Below, piece by piece: positions 6,476 to 13,006 of a stretch of 13,212 bases of DNA. The notes under the pieces are model-generated. The model was not told the DNA's origin and made no database searches. It saw only the letters and a list, made by a program, of their open reading frames with translations. Source of the stretch: Evtepia sp. (GTDB lineage Bacteria > Bacillota > Clostridia > Oscillospirales > Oscillospiraceae); contig JAQSXW010000007.1 of NCBI GenBank assembly GCA_029256465.1, forward strand, positions 1-13,212. Direction: 5' to 3'. Position numbers and translations under genes: made by a program. How positions within the stretch are numbered: position 1 is the first letter of the stretch; each line of letters begins with the position of its first letter.

Positions 6476-7017
6476 GTATCCTACCGGAAGGCCCGATCTT
6501 TGCCCTCGCAGCTGCGTTTTTCGTCGGACTGGCCCTTGGACTTCTCTACGATCTCATCCGTCCCATCCGTCTCCACGCTCACGCTCTTTTTGAGTTTCTT
6601 TTGGATCTCTTTTATTGGTTCGTTGTCACGATCGTCGTTTTTGTCTGCGCCCCTCTCCTCACCGATGGCCATATTCGCCTTGTGATGCTGGTTGACAATT
6701 TGATCGGTGCCGTTTTCTACTTTAAACTTCTCAGCCATCCTATCCGATGGTTGACTGCTTTTGCTGAGCACTTATTCACGCGGCTCCTCTCTCTCCTCTT
6801 CTGGCCATTTCGGCGATTCCTCATGCTCCTGGCGGTACCGTTGTCATTTTTTTGGTCTCATCTAAAAAAAATAATTAAAAAAATCTTTTCTTTTCCTGCG
6901 AGATGGTTTACAATGATCAAAATACCAAAAAAGGCAACGTCTAATGCTGGACAGTCGTCAGAGAACGAGGGAGGACAGCAACATGTTCAAAACCAAAAAG
7001 GCTGGTCTTCTGACTAA
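6472..7017 (+). CDS. yabQ: Spore cortex biosynthesis protein YabQ
   Basis: This 181-residue membrane protein has about four hydrophobic segments (near 8-28, 40-62, 66-86 and 103-128) and a basic, Lys/Ser/Gln-rich C-terminal tail. The opening IFALAAAFFVGLALGLLYDLIRPIR is typical of YabQ: a glycine-rich first helix and the LGLLYDLIR segment. In Bacillus YabQ is a sigma-E product in the membrane around the forespore and is required for cortex peptidoglycan formation. It is translationally coupled to yabP by a 4-nt ATGA overlap. Its 3' end overlaps the divIC start by 35 nt in another frame. The tail after about residue 150 is low-complexity and probably the least conserved part, and the overlap falls there. 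Confidence 0.88.
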   Translation: MSILPEGPIFALAAAFFVGLALGLLYDLIRPIRLHAHALFEFLLDLFYWFVVTIVVFVCAPLLTDGHIRLVMLVDNLIGAVFYFKLLSHPIRWLTAFAEHLFTRLLSLLFWPFRRFLMLLAVPLSFFWSHLKKIIKKIFSFPARWFTMIKIPKKATSNAGQSSENEGGQQHVQNQKGWSSD

Positions 7018-7261
7018 GATCGTCGTTTTTGTTCTCATGGCCTATGCTATCTTCGCTCTCTGGAACCTAAATAGTCGCATCGCTCACGCCAAGGATGAGG
7101 TGACATCGCTGAAAGAACAGGTGGAAATGCAGACACAGCAGAACGCTGAACTATCCGATGCCATCAAAAACAGTGATGATCCTGAACACCGCAAGGATAT
7201 TGCCAGACAAAAATTAGGTCTCTTGGAACCCGGTGAGAAGGTATTCTATATCACAGACTAA
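6983..7261 (+). CDS. divIC: Septum formation initiator DivIC/FtsB family
   Basis: This is a bitopic division protein that joins FtsL and DivIB (FtsQ) at the septum and helps activate peptidoglycan synthesis. The 92-residue product has a basic N-terminus, one membrane helix at about 10-27 (LLTKIVVFVLMAYAIFALW) and a coiled coil at about 29-60 rich in E, Q, K and L. The C-terminus IARQKLGLLEPGEKVFYI is the hallmark of the DivIC/FtsB family. The ATG at 6983 has GGAGG at 6970-6974, 8 nt upstream, so this start is favoured although it lies 35 nt inside yabQ. Its place between yabQ and yabR matches B. subtilis. It is shorter than Bacillus DivIC, which has a longer cytoplasmic tail. Confidence 0.9.
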   Translation: MFKTKKAGLLTKIVVFVLMAYAIFALWNLNSRIAHAKDEVTSLKEQVEMQTQQNAELSDAIKNSDDPEHRKDIARQKLGLLEPGEKVFYITD

Positions 7262-7309
7262 TGGTCTGTTGCTTTTTGGTAAGTATAATGAGGAGGATGT
7301 TCACCATTT

Positions 7310-7786
7310 ATGGAGATCATTGTTGGTTCTGTTCTGGAAGGAAATGTTAAAAGTATCACCAAGTTCGGCGCTTTCATCGTACTACCCGGTGGTCGGTCGG
7401 GATTGGTACATATTTCTGAGATTTCCCATTCCTATGTCAATGATGTAAAAGACCATTTGCAAGAGGGCCAAGAGGTCAAAGTCAAGGTTGTCGGTATTGA
7501 TGATGCCGGCCGAATCAATCTTTCCATCAAAAAGGCCGTTGACCCCCCCCCTCAGAGTCAGCCATTCCGCAATGCACCTAGGCCGAATCAATATGCGAGA
7601 AAACCTGACTACGAACCGCGTACTCCAAATCAGCAAACGTCTCCTCGTTTCGTCCCCCCTGCCAACAAGAATCCCGGCAGTCAAGATTTTGAACAAATGA
7701 TGAAACAATTTATGCAGAGTTCCGACACTAAATTATCCACTCTGCGTAGCGAGAAACGAAGCTCTCGACGTAGCGGCCATAAATAA
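7310..7786 (+). CDS. yabR: S1 RNA-binding domain protein, YabR-like
   Basis: The 158-residue protein has one N-terminal S1 domain (about 1-76) with the usual landmarks: VGSVLEGNVKSITKFGAFIVL, GLVHISEIS, and VKVKVVGIDDAGRINLSIKKA. A disordered tail of about 80 residues follows, rich in P, N, Q, R and S and ending in a basic cluster (KRSSRRSGHK). S1 domains bind single-stranded RNA, and YabR relatives are linked to ribosomes or RNA metabolism without a firmly settled role. The tail is longer than the core YabR domain requires. The ATG at 7310 has AGGAGG at 7291-7296, a long 13-nt spacing. No better in-frame start is visible. A run of nine C residues (7543-7551) lies at the join between domain and tail. 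Conserved neighbours support the name. Confidence 0.87.
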   Translation: MEIIVGSVLEGNVKSITKFGAFIVLPGGRSGLVHISEISHSYVNDVKDHLQEGQEVKVKVVGIDDAGRINLSIKKAVDPPPQSQPFRNAPRPNQYARKPDYEPRTPNQQTSPRFVPPANKNPGSQDFEQMMKQFMQSSDTKLSTLRSEKRSSRRSGHK

Positions 7787-7795
7787 TACGATTAA

Positions 7796-7830
7796 ACCCC
7801 GCGTGGCTCCAAATTGGAAGCACGCGGGGT
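7796..7830. terminator. Intrinsic terminator shared by convergent yabR and folA
   Basis: A 10-bp perfect GC-rich stem (ACCCCGCGTG at 7796-7805 with its complement at 7821-7830), extendable with small bulges, lies between the two stop codons. On the plus strand it is followed by a T-rich stretch (CATTTGTTTTTATTTT), a good match for yabR termination. On the minus strand only a short TTTAAT follows, so folA termination there is weaker. Confidence 0.8.
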
Positions 7831-7849
7831 CATTTGTTTTTATTTTAAA

Positions 7850-8326
7850 CTAGACTCTCTGATAGGTCACATAGGAAAAACGAAGATCCTCATGGAGAAA
7901 TGGTCCCTCTTCTTCCACCACCCTCCACCGGGCATCCTCATCTAGGTTTGGGAAATGGCAGTCAGCTGGATAAGCCCCTTGCACCTTGGTAATGTAAGCT
8001 TTATCACAAAAGGGTAGCATTTGGAGGTAGACACTTGCTCCCCCGACAACAAAGGTATCTTTCGGTGCGACAGCTAGCACATCCTCGATGGAGCGGAACA
8101 CTTCTGCATTTTCTACTTCATACCCTTCCCGAGTCGACAAGATCAAATTTCGACGGTTTTTCAGCGGTTTCCCGCCAGGAAAGGTATCCAGTGTCTTTCT
8201 CCCTAACAAGATGGCGTGTCCCTTGGTGAGTGCCTGAAAGCGCTTCAAATCCGGCGCAATATACACAAGCTGGTCTGAATCTTTTCCTATCGCCCAGTTT
8301 TCATCCACCATAACAATTACATTCAT
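7850..8326 (-). CDS. folA: Dihydrofolate reductase
   Basis: DHFR reduces dihydrofolate to tetrahydrofolate with NADPH, restoring the folate that ThyA oxidises. The 158-residue length is normal. Landmarks are an N-terminal strand with NWAIGKD (10-16), D26 in APDLKRF as the substrate-contacting acidic residue, GRKT (42-45) for NADPH binding, STR (64-66) and VGGASVY (94-100). The Met20-loop tryptophan of E. coli-type enzymes (LPW) is absent, with LVY in its place. Related clostridial DHFRs often carry other hydrophobic residues there. The ATG at 8326 is preceded by AAGGA about 11 nt upstream. It is the last gene of mtaB-thyA-folA, 18 nt after thyA, a usual pairing because the two enzymes run one cycle. 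Confidence 0.95.
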   Translation of the reverse strand: MNVIVMVDENWAIGKDSDQLVYIAPDLKRFQALTKGHAILLGRKTLDTFPGGKPLKNRRNLILSTREGYEVENAEVFRSIEDVLAVAPKDTFVVGGASVYLQMLPFCDKAYITKVQGAYPADCHFPNLDEDARWRVVEEEGPFLHEDLRFSYVTYQRV

Positions 8327-8344
8327 GAAATTCTTTTCCTTTTC

Positions 8345-9175
8345 TTATACTGCAACTGGGATCTTTACATCAAATGGATGTGCCTCATATCCCTCCAGAC
8401 GGAAGCTGTCTTTGGTAAATGCGTAGAAATCTGTGATGGCCGGGTCAATGAGGAGTTTCGGCGCTTCAAAGGGTTTTCTAGAAATAATTTCTTCCACGAG
8501 TGGCACATGCCGGTCATAAATATGAGCATCGGCGATCACATGGATGAGCTCCCCAGCTTCCAAGCCACTGACCTTGGCCATCATGTGTACCAAAGCAGCG
8601 TACTGCATCACATTCCAGCCGTTGGCAGTCAGCATATCTTGAGATCTCTGGTTCAAAATAGCGTTGAGGGTCTTCCCGCTTACATTGAAGGTCATAGAAT
8701 AGGCACAGGGATATAGGGCCATCTCAGAAAGATCATAATGATTGTAAAGATTGGTCATAATACGCCTAGATGCATGGTTATGCTTCAGGTCGTAAATCAC
8801 CCGATCCACTTGGTCGAACGCCCCCTCCGGATATTGGTGCTTTACGCCAAGCTGATACCCATAGGCTTTCCCGATGGAGCCGTTTTCATCTGCCCAAGCA
8901 TCCCATACGCCGCTGGAAAGCTCTTTGATATTGTTCGATTTCTTCTGCCAAATCCAGAACAGTTCGTCTAATGCGCTCTTAAAGTACATCCGACGGATTG
9001 TTTGGATTGGGAATTCCTGTTTTAAGTCATATCGGTTGATGAGCCCAAATTTCTTGACGGTATGGGCAGGGGTACCATCCTCCCACTTGGGACGCACCTC
9101 CTGATCTGTATCCCAAATTCCATGTTCCAAAATATCACGACAGTTGGCAATGAACACCTGATCCGCATAACTCAT
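8345..9175 (-). CDS. thyA: Thymidylate synthase (ThyA)
   Basis: ThyA methylates dUMP to dTMP using 5,10-methylenetetrahydrofolate and releases dihydrofolate. The 276-residue protein has the catalytic cysteine C157 in ALYPCAYS, paired arginines R137-R138 for phosphate binding from the partner subunit, NQRSQD (175-180), N188 for dUMP recognition, and DAHIYDRH (216-223). It ends in a short hydrophobic tail (PVAV) fitting the conserved folate-closing C-terminus. The variant SQDMLTANGWN in place of SxDxxLGxPFN is a form I know from clostridial ThyA. The ATG at 9175 has GAGGTG at 9183-9188, 7 nt upstream, and starts 1 nt after the mtaB stop. The frame stays open further upstream, but those codons lie inside mtaB and are not used. 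Confidence 0.96.
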   Translation of the reverse strand: MSYADQVFIANCRDILEHGIWDTDQEVRPKWEDGTPAHTVKKFGLINRYDLKQEFPIQTIRRMYFKSALDELFWIWQKKSNNIKELSSGVWDAWADENGSIGKAYGYQLGVKHQYPEGAFDQVDRVIYDLKHNHASRRIMTNLYNHYDLSEMALYPCAYSMTFNVSGKTLNAILNQRSQDMLTANGWNVMQYAALVHMMAKVSGLEAGELIHVIADAHIYDRHVPLVEEIISRKPFEAPKLLIDPAITDFYAFTKDSFRLEGYEAHPFDVKIPVAV

Positions 9176-9176
9176 A

Positions 9177-10475
9177 TTACTGCACCTCTTCCAACCATTC
9201 TCCGTATAATTCTCGTTTTCCTGCAGCGGTGATGCGCACCCGGCAAATTCGATTATGCAGGTCATCGCCCTTCACCAAAACAGGCACGTATTCCCCGGAA
9301 TGTCCACGCCAGAACCCGTCTTGCTCCTCTTCCATGAGCACCTGCATTTCTCGTCCCACAAAGCCAGACAAATAGGCTTGTTCCATCGCTATCGCCAACC
9401 GTTCCGCTCGCTTGGCTCTTGCCGCCTTTTCCCGATTTTGTACTTGCCCGTCCATGGATGCCGCTGGTGTTCCTTTTCTGGGCGAATAGGGAAAAATGTG
9501 CATCGCAGAAAAGCGACACGTTTCAATAAAAGCCAGCGTCTCCCCGAATTCCTCTTCTGTCTCACCTGGGAAACCAACAATCAGATCCGTGGTGATACCC
9601 GGACTGATAAACCACTGCCGCAAAAGGGTCACAGACTCTAGGAACCTCGCTGTGTTGTATTTGCGATTCATTCTTTGCAATGTGGCATCGCAACCACTCT
9701 GAAGCGAGAGATGAAAGTGTGGGCACAGATTGGATAGCTTAGAGATCCGGGCACAAAATTCTTCCGTAATCGTTCTCGGCTCCAGCGACCCCAGGCGGAT
9801 TCGGCAGCCAGGTGCTGCATGGCAGATTTGCTCCACCAGATCCGCCAGTGTTTCTTCTCCGCTCCATTCTCTTCCCCAGGAGGAAAGTTCGATCCCAGTG
9901 AGTACGATCTCCCGATATCCTTCTTCAAACAGACGCCGTGCCTCCTGTGTTGCCTCTTCGAGAGGTAACGATCGCACCGGTCCTCTGGCATAGGGAATGA
10001 TACAATAGGTGCAAAAGTTTACGCAACCATCCTCAACCTTGAGCATCGCACGGGTTCTGTCCCGCAAACCGCCCCCGGGTAACTGTTCAAAAACACGGCG
10101 CTTCATTGCATCATCTATGGCAACCACTTTGTTTTTTTCTTTCCAGACCTCTTCCAGGAGTGACAGAAACTGTTCCCGGCTTCCCGTTCCGGCAATGAGA
10201 TCAACGCCCAGTGCTTCCGCCTCTTTTGGGGATACCTGGGGATAGCAGCCGCAAAGTGCAACCAATGCACTGGGGGCTTTGCGCCTTGCTTGCCGCACCG
10301 CTTGACGAGATTTTTTGTCACTACTGGCAGTGACTGTACAGCTGTTGATGATGTAAGCATCCGCCACTTCGTCTTCTAACACCAGCACATGTCCCTTTTG
10401 CCGGAGGAGTAGCTCCATGGCTTGGGTTTCATATTGATTTACCTTACATCCAAGGGTTTGGATGGACACTTTCAT
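9177..10475 (-). CDS. mtaB: tRNA threonylcarbamoyladenosine methylthiotransferase MtaB
   Basis: MtaB is a radical-SAM enzyme that adds a methylthio group to t6A at position 37 of ANN-decoding tRNAs, giving ms2t6A and steadying codon pairing. The 432-residue protein has an N-terminal methylthiotransferase domain with cluster cysteines C10 (TLGCKVNQYE), C46 (INSCTV) and C77 (CGCYPQ). The radical-SAM site is C151, C155 and C158 (CVNFCTYC), and the C-terminal TRAM domain starts near 375. The TLGCKVNQYE opening and overall order favour MtaB over MiaB or RimO. The ATG at 10475 has AAGGAG at 10484-10489, and longer in-frame extension upstream runs through the promoter region. It is first in an operon, 1 nt before thyA. 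Confidence 0.94.
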   Translation of the reverse strand: MKVSIQTLGCKVNQYETQAMELLLRQKGHVLVLEDEVADAYIINSCTVTASSDKKSRQAVRQARRKAPSALVALCGCYPQVSPKEAEALGVDLIAGTGSREQFLSLLEEVWKEKNKVVAIDDAMKRRVFEQLPGGGLRDRTRAMLKVEDGCVNFCTYCIIPYARGPVRSLPLEEATQEARRLFEEGYREIVLTGIELSSWGREWSGEETLADLVEQICHAAPGCRIRLGSLEPRTITEEFCARISKLSNLCPHFHLSLQSGCDATLQRMNRKYNTARFLESVTLLRQWFISPGITTDLIVGFPGETEEEFGETLAFIETCRFSAMHIFPYSPRKGTPAASMDGQVQNREKAARAKRAERLAIAMEQAYLSGFVGREMQVLMEEEQDGFWRGHSGEYVPVLVKGDDLHNRICRVRITAAGKRELYGEWLEEVQ

Positions 10476-10540
10476 CGCTCTAACTCCTTGCCGAAAAATA
10501 ACTTCCTCTTTTTTTTCGTTGTTTTTCTCCTTGGTTCTGC

Positions 10541-10546
10541 TATAAT
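10541..10546 (+). promoter_or_regulatory. Sigma-A promoter of yfbR-ACT-UPF0210 (the -10 box is marked)
   Basis: A perfect TATAAT (10541-10546) is preceded by TG at 10538-10539, an extended -10. TTGTTT (10519-10524) lies 16 nt upstream as the -35. Initiation near 10553 would give a leader of about 70 nt to the short upstream ORF and about 98 nt to yfbR. Confidence 0.75.
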
Positions 10547-10571
10547 GAGAATAGACATTTATAACCCTTCT

Positions 10572-10600
10572 ATTGTAACCTGCGCGCTCCCCCGTTGCAA
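10572..10600 (-). promoter_or_regulatory. Candidate sigma-A promoter of mtaB-thyA-folA
   Basis: On the minus strand TTGCAA (10600-10595) is followed after 17 nt by TACAAT (10577-10572), matching 4 of 6 and 5 of 6 consensus bases. Initiation near 10565 would leave a leader of about 90 nt before mtaB. The divergent yfbR promoter is centred about 40-50 bp away, so the two transcripts cross in this region. Confidence 0.55.
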
Positions 10601-10621
10601 CTGTTTTAGGTGGAGATTGCG

Positions 10622-10654
10622 ATGATTTCAGCTGTGATGGGAGTTTTGCCATGA
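10622..10654 (+). CDS. Possible 10-codon upstream ORF coupled to yfbR
   Basis: An ATG at 10622 with a good ribosome-binding site (GGTGGAG, 10609-10615) opens MISAVMGVLP and stops at TGA 10652-10654. The stop overlaps the yfbR start codon as ATGA. Ribosomes ending here could restart on yfbR, or the ORF could act as a leader peptide. The peptide resembles nothing I recognise and carries no run of one codon that would suggest attenuation. The yfbR gene has its own GGGAG at 10639-10643 inside this ORF. Whether it is translated is unknown. Confidence 0.45.
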   Translation: MISAVMGVLP

Positions 10655-11226
10655 GCCACTCATTTTTCGCTTACATTTCCCGCATGCGGTATATCAACCG
10701 CTGGGGATTGATGCGTAACACGTTTCAGGAAAACATCCAGGAGCATTCTCACATGGTCTCTGTTTTTGCCCATGCGCTGGCGATCATTCGCCGCGATGTG
10801 TTTGGCAAAGCAATTGACCCGGGAGCAGTTGCTGCCGCTGCATTATACCACGATGCTTCGGAAATATTTACGGGTGACTTACCTACCCCAGTAAAATATC
10901 AAAACCCTGAAATTCAAACCGCTTACAAAAAAGTAGAGGCTGGTGCGGCAGAGCGTCTGCTTTGCATGCTACCTCCCAGCCTTCATAGTTCCTATGCCTC
11001 ACTGCTTTCCGAACATGATCCGGAAACGGCCCTTCTGGTCAAGGCCGCAGACAAGCTCTCAGCCTATGTCAAATGCCTGGAAGAGCTGAAGGCTGGAAAT
11101 ATGGAATTTAAATCTGCCGCAGAGCAAACCTTGCAGACGCTGAATAGTTTTGCCCTGCCTGAATTAGATTATTTTATGGAGCAGTTCCTTCCCACGTTCT
11201 CTCTCACTCTGGACGAACTGCAATAA
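10651..11226 (+). CDS. yfbR: HD-domain 5'-deoxynucleotidase, YfbR family
   Basis: YfbR-type enzymes remove the 5' phosphate from deoxyribonucleoside monophosphates using a divalent metal in the cytoplasm. The 191-residue product follows E. coli YfbR closely throughout: SFFAYISRMRYINRWGLMRN at the start, then EHS (31-33), HDASE (67-71) and TGDLPTPVKY (74-83). Next come D134 in KAADKLSAYVKCLEEL and a C-terminal DYFMEQFLPTFSLTLDE. All HD-type residues are present (H32, H67, D68, D134, plus E71 and D76), as are R17 and W18, which match the specificity residues of the E. coli enzyme. The ATG at 10651 has GGGAG 7 nt upstream. It leads an operon with the ACT and UPF0210 genes and diverges from mtaB-thyA-folA. 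Confidence 0.93.
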   Translation: MSHSFFAYISRMRYINRWGLMRNTFQENIQEHSHMVSVFAHALAIIRRDVFGKAIDPGAVAAAALYHDASEIFTGDLPTPVKYQNPEIQTAYKKVEAGAAERLLCMLPPSLHSSYASLLSEHDPETALLVKAADKLSAYVKCLEELKAGNMEFKSAAEQTLQTLNSFALPELDYFMEQFLPTFSLTLDELQ

Positions 11227-11247
11227 GAAACGAAAGGATTTTACTCT

Positions 11248-11517
11248 ATGCGTACAATTGTCACTGTAATTGGAAAAGACCAGGTAGGCATCATTGCCTC
11301 TGTCTGCTCTCAGCTTTCCGAACAAAATGTGAATGTTTTGGACATTACTCAAACCATTCTTGGTGAATACTTTACTATGATCATGTTGGTGGACACCAGC
11401 GAATGCACCTTGCCCTTTGCTGACTTGGCCACTCTTCTTGAAGAGTCCGGAAAGCTTCGTGCGCTTTCGATTCACATGCAGCGTGAAGACATCTTTAACG
11501 CGATGCACCGCATCTAA
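11248..11517 (+). CDS. ACT domain-containing protein, UPF0237 family
   Basis: The 89-residue protein is almost entirely one ACT domain. The first strand [17 protein letters not shown], the helix-turn [16 protein letters not shown] and the strand YFTMIMLVD match the UPF0237 family, with a second half ending in a long helix ([11 protein letters not shown]). ACT domains usually bind amino acids or other small ligands and change the activity of a partner. This family has no separate catalytic domain, so a sensing or regulatory role is inference. The ATG at 11248 has AAAGGA at 11233-11238. It lies 21 nt after yfbR and 20 nt before the UPF0210 gene. The UPF0237-UPF0210 pair is widely conserved in Bacillota. 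Confidence 0.92.
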   Translation: MRTIVTVIGKDQVGIIASVCSQLSEQNVNVLDITQTILGEYFTMIMLVDTSECTLPFADLATLLEESGKLRALSIHMQREDIFNAMHRI

Positions 11518-11537
11518 GATCTGGAGGAGATTGGCTT

Positions 11538-12896
11538 ATGATCAATACGTCTGAAATACTGCAAACCATTCAAATGATTGACCAACAGCATTTGGATATC
11601 CGTACGATTACCATGGGGATTTCCCTGTTAGATTGCGCTCACACCGATCCCCAAGCAGCCTGCACACGCATTTATGACAAAATTTGCAAAAAAGCGGAAC
11701 GCTTAGTTTCCGTCGGAGAAGAAATTGAGCGGGAATTTGGGATTCCCATTGTCAACAAGCGAGTGTCTGTTACCCCCATTTCTTTGGTGGCCGCCGCTTC
11801 TGACACCAATGATTATGTCCCATTTGCGGAAACATTGGACAAGGCTGCCAAAACCTGCGGAATTAACTTCATCGGCGGTTTTTCCGCACTGGTGCAAAAA
11901 GGCTTCACCCAGTCCGACCGCAAGCTAATCACCGCCATTCCGCAGGCGCTTGCCACCACTGACTTTGTGTGCTCCTCGGTGAATGTTGGCTCCACCAAAG
12001 CGGGTATCAATATGGATGCTGTGGCGGAAATGGGCCGGGTCATTAAAGAGACCTCCCTGCTCACCGCCGACCGTGCTGGCTTCGGCTGCGCCAAACTGGT
12101 GGTGTTTTGCAACGCCGTAGAGGACAACCCTTTTATGGCAGGCGCTTTCCACGGTGTGGGTGAGGGTGACTGCGTCATTAACGTTGGCATTTCTGGTCCC
12201 GGCGTGGTGCACCATGCTTTGCAGGAAGTCAAGGGTCAGCCCTTTGATGTCGTAGCGGAAACCATTAAGAAAACAGCATTCCGAATCACTCGCATGGGAC
12301 AGCTTGTGGCGAGAGAGGCCTCTTCCCGTCTGGATGTCCCCTTCGGGATCGTTGACCTGTCTTTAGCCCCTACTCCTGCCATCGGGGACTCGGTTGCCCG
12401 TATCCTAGAGGAAATGGGCCTAGACGTTTGCGGAACCCATGGCACCACAGCAGCGCTTGCTCTGCTGAACGATGCCGTAAAAAAAGGCGGAGTCATGGCT
12501 TCTTCCCACGTGGGTGGCCTGTCCGGTGCCTTCATTCCGCTCAGCGAAGACGAAGGTATGATCGCTGCCGCCGCCAGCGGTGCCCTGACCTTGGATAAGC
12601 TGGAAGCCATGACCTGTGTCTGCTCTGTCGGTCTGGATATGATTGCTGTTCCTGGCGATACGACTGCCGAAACCTTGGCTGCCATCATTGCTGACGAAGC
12701 AGCCATTGGTATGGTCAATTTCAAAACGACCGCGGTTCGTCTTATTCCCGCTCCCGGCAAGGTGGTGGGTGATGTAGTGGAATTTGGTGGGCTTCTAGGT
12801 ACTGCTCCGATCATTCCGGTGCATCCATACTCCAGCGCAGCGTTTATTCACCGTGGAGGACGCATTCCAGCTCCCATGCACAGCCTGAAAAACTAA
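11538..12896 (+). CDS. UPF0210/DUF711 (PFL-family) protein
   Basis: The 452-residue protein matches the UPF0210 family: [11 protein letters not shown] near 20-30, [19 protein letters not shown] near 68-86, [13 protein letters not shown] near 110-122, a [17 protein letters not shown] segment near 150-165, and a glycine-rich C-terminal half with repeated small-residue stretches. It looks cytoplasmic, with no signal peptide or membrane helix. Length is usual for the family. Members have been compared with pyruvate formate-lyase-like folds, but I see no glycyl-radical signature and no enzyme activity is established that I know of. The ATG at 11538 has GGAGGAG from 11523. It is tightly linked to the ACT gene and probably partnered with it. 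Confidence 0.92.
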   Translation: MINTSEILQTIQMIDQQHLDIRTITMGISLLDCAHTDPQAACTRIYDKICKKAERLVSVGEEIEREFGIPIVNKRVSVTPISLVAAASDTNDYVPFAETLDKAAKTCGINFIGGFSALVQKGFTQSDRKLITAIPQALATTDFVCSSVNVGSTKAGINMDAVAEMGRVIKETSLLTADRAGFGCAKLVVFCNAVEDNPFMAGAFHGVGEGDCVINVGISGPGVVHHALQEVKGQPFDVVAETIKKTAFRITRMGQLVAREASSRLDVPFGIVDLSLAPTPAIGDSVARILEEMGLDVCGTHGTTAALALLNDAVKKGGVMASSHVGGLSGAFIPLSEDEGMIAAAASGALTLDKLEAMTCVCSVGLDMIAVPGDTTAETLAAIIADEAAIGMVNFKTTAVRLIPAPGKVVGDVVEFGGLLGTAPIIPVHPYSSAAFIHRGGRIPAPMHSLKN

Positions 12897-12911
12897 ACTG
12901 TTTTACACTCA

Positions 12912-12927
12912 CGTGCCTTCGGGCATG
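12912..12927 (+). other. UUCG-tetraloop hairpin between UPF0210 and pgi
   Basis: CGTGCC and GGCATG pair (6 bp, one G-U) around a UUCG loop closed by C-G, a very stable tetraloop. It begins 16 nt after the UPF0210 stop codon. No U-run follows (the next bases are AAAGTTAGG), so it is not a standard terminator and the operon may read through towards pgi. No clear promoter is seen in the rest of the 110-nt gap. Confidence 0.5.
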
Positions 12928-13006
12928 AAAGTTAGGGAACAATCAAATTCTTTCTCCTCAAGTAGTCTCTCTTCCCTTGCAACTGGTTCTGAAAGGTGGT
13001 TTTTCG

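Noticed and set aside
7284..7289. TATAAT just upstream of the yabR-like gene as a promoter
   Set aside because: No -35 is found at 16-18 nt, and the start site would fall in or just after the ribosome-binding site.
10476..10652. N-terminally extended MtaB
   Set aside because: The extension crosses both promoters and lacks conservation with MtaB, which starts at the MKVSIQTLGC motif with a good Shine-Dalgarno.
12236..12814. Open minus-strand frame of 192 codons
   Set aside because: It is antisense to the UPF0210 gene, rich in Ser/Pro/Ala as such shadows are, and without start signals.
12912..12927. UUCG hairpin as the terminator of the UPF0210 operon
   Set aside because: The stem is only 6 bp and A/G-rich sequence follows instead of a U-run.
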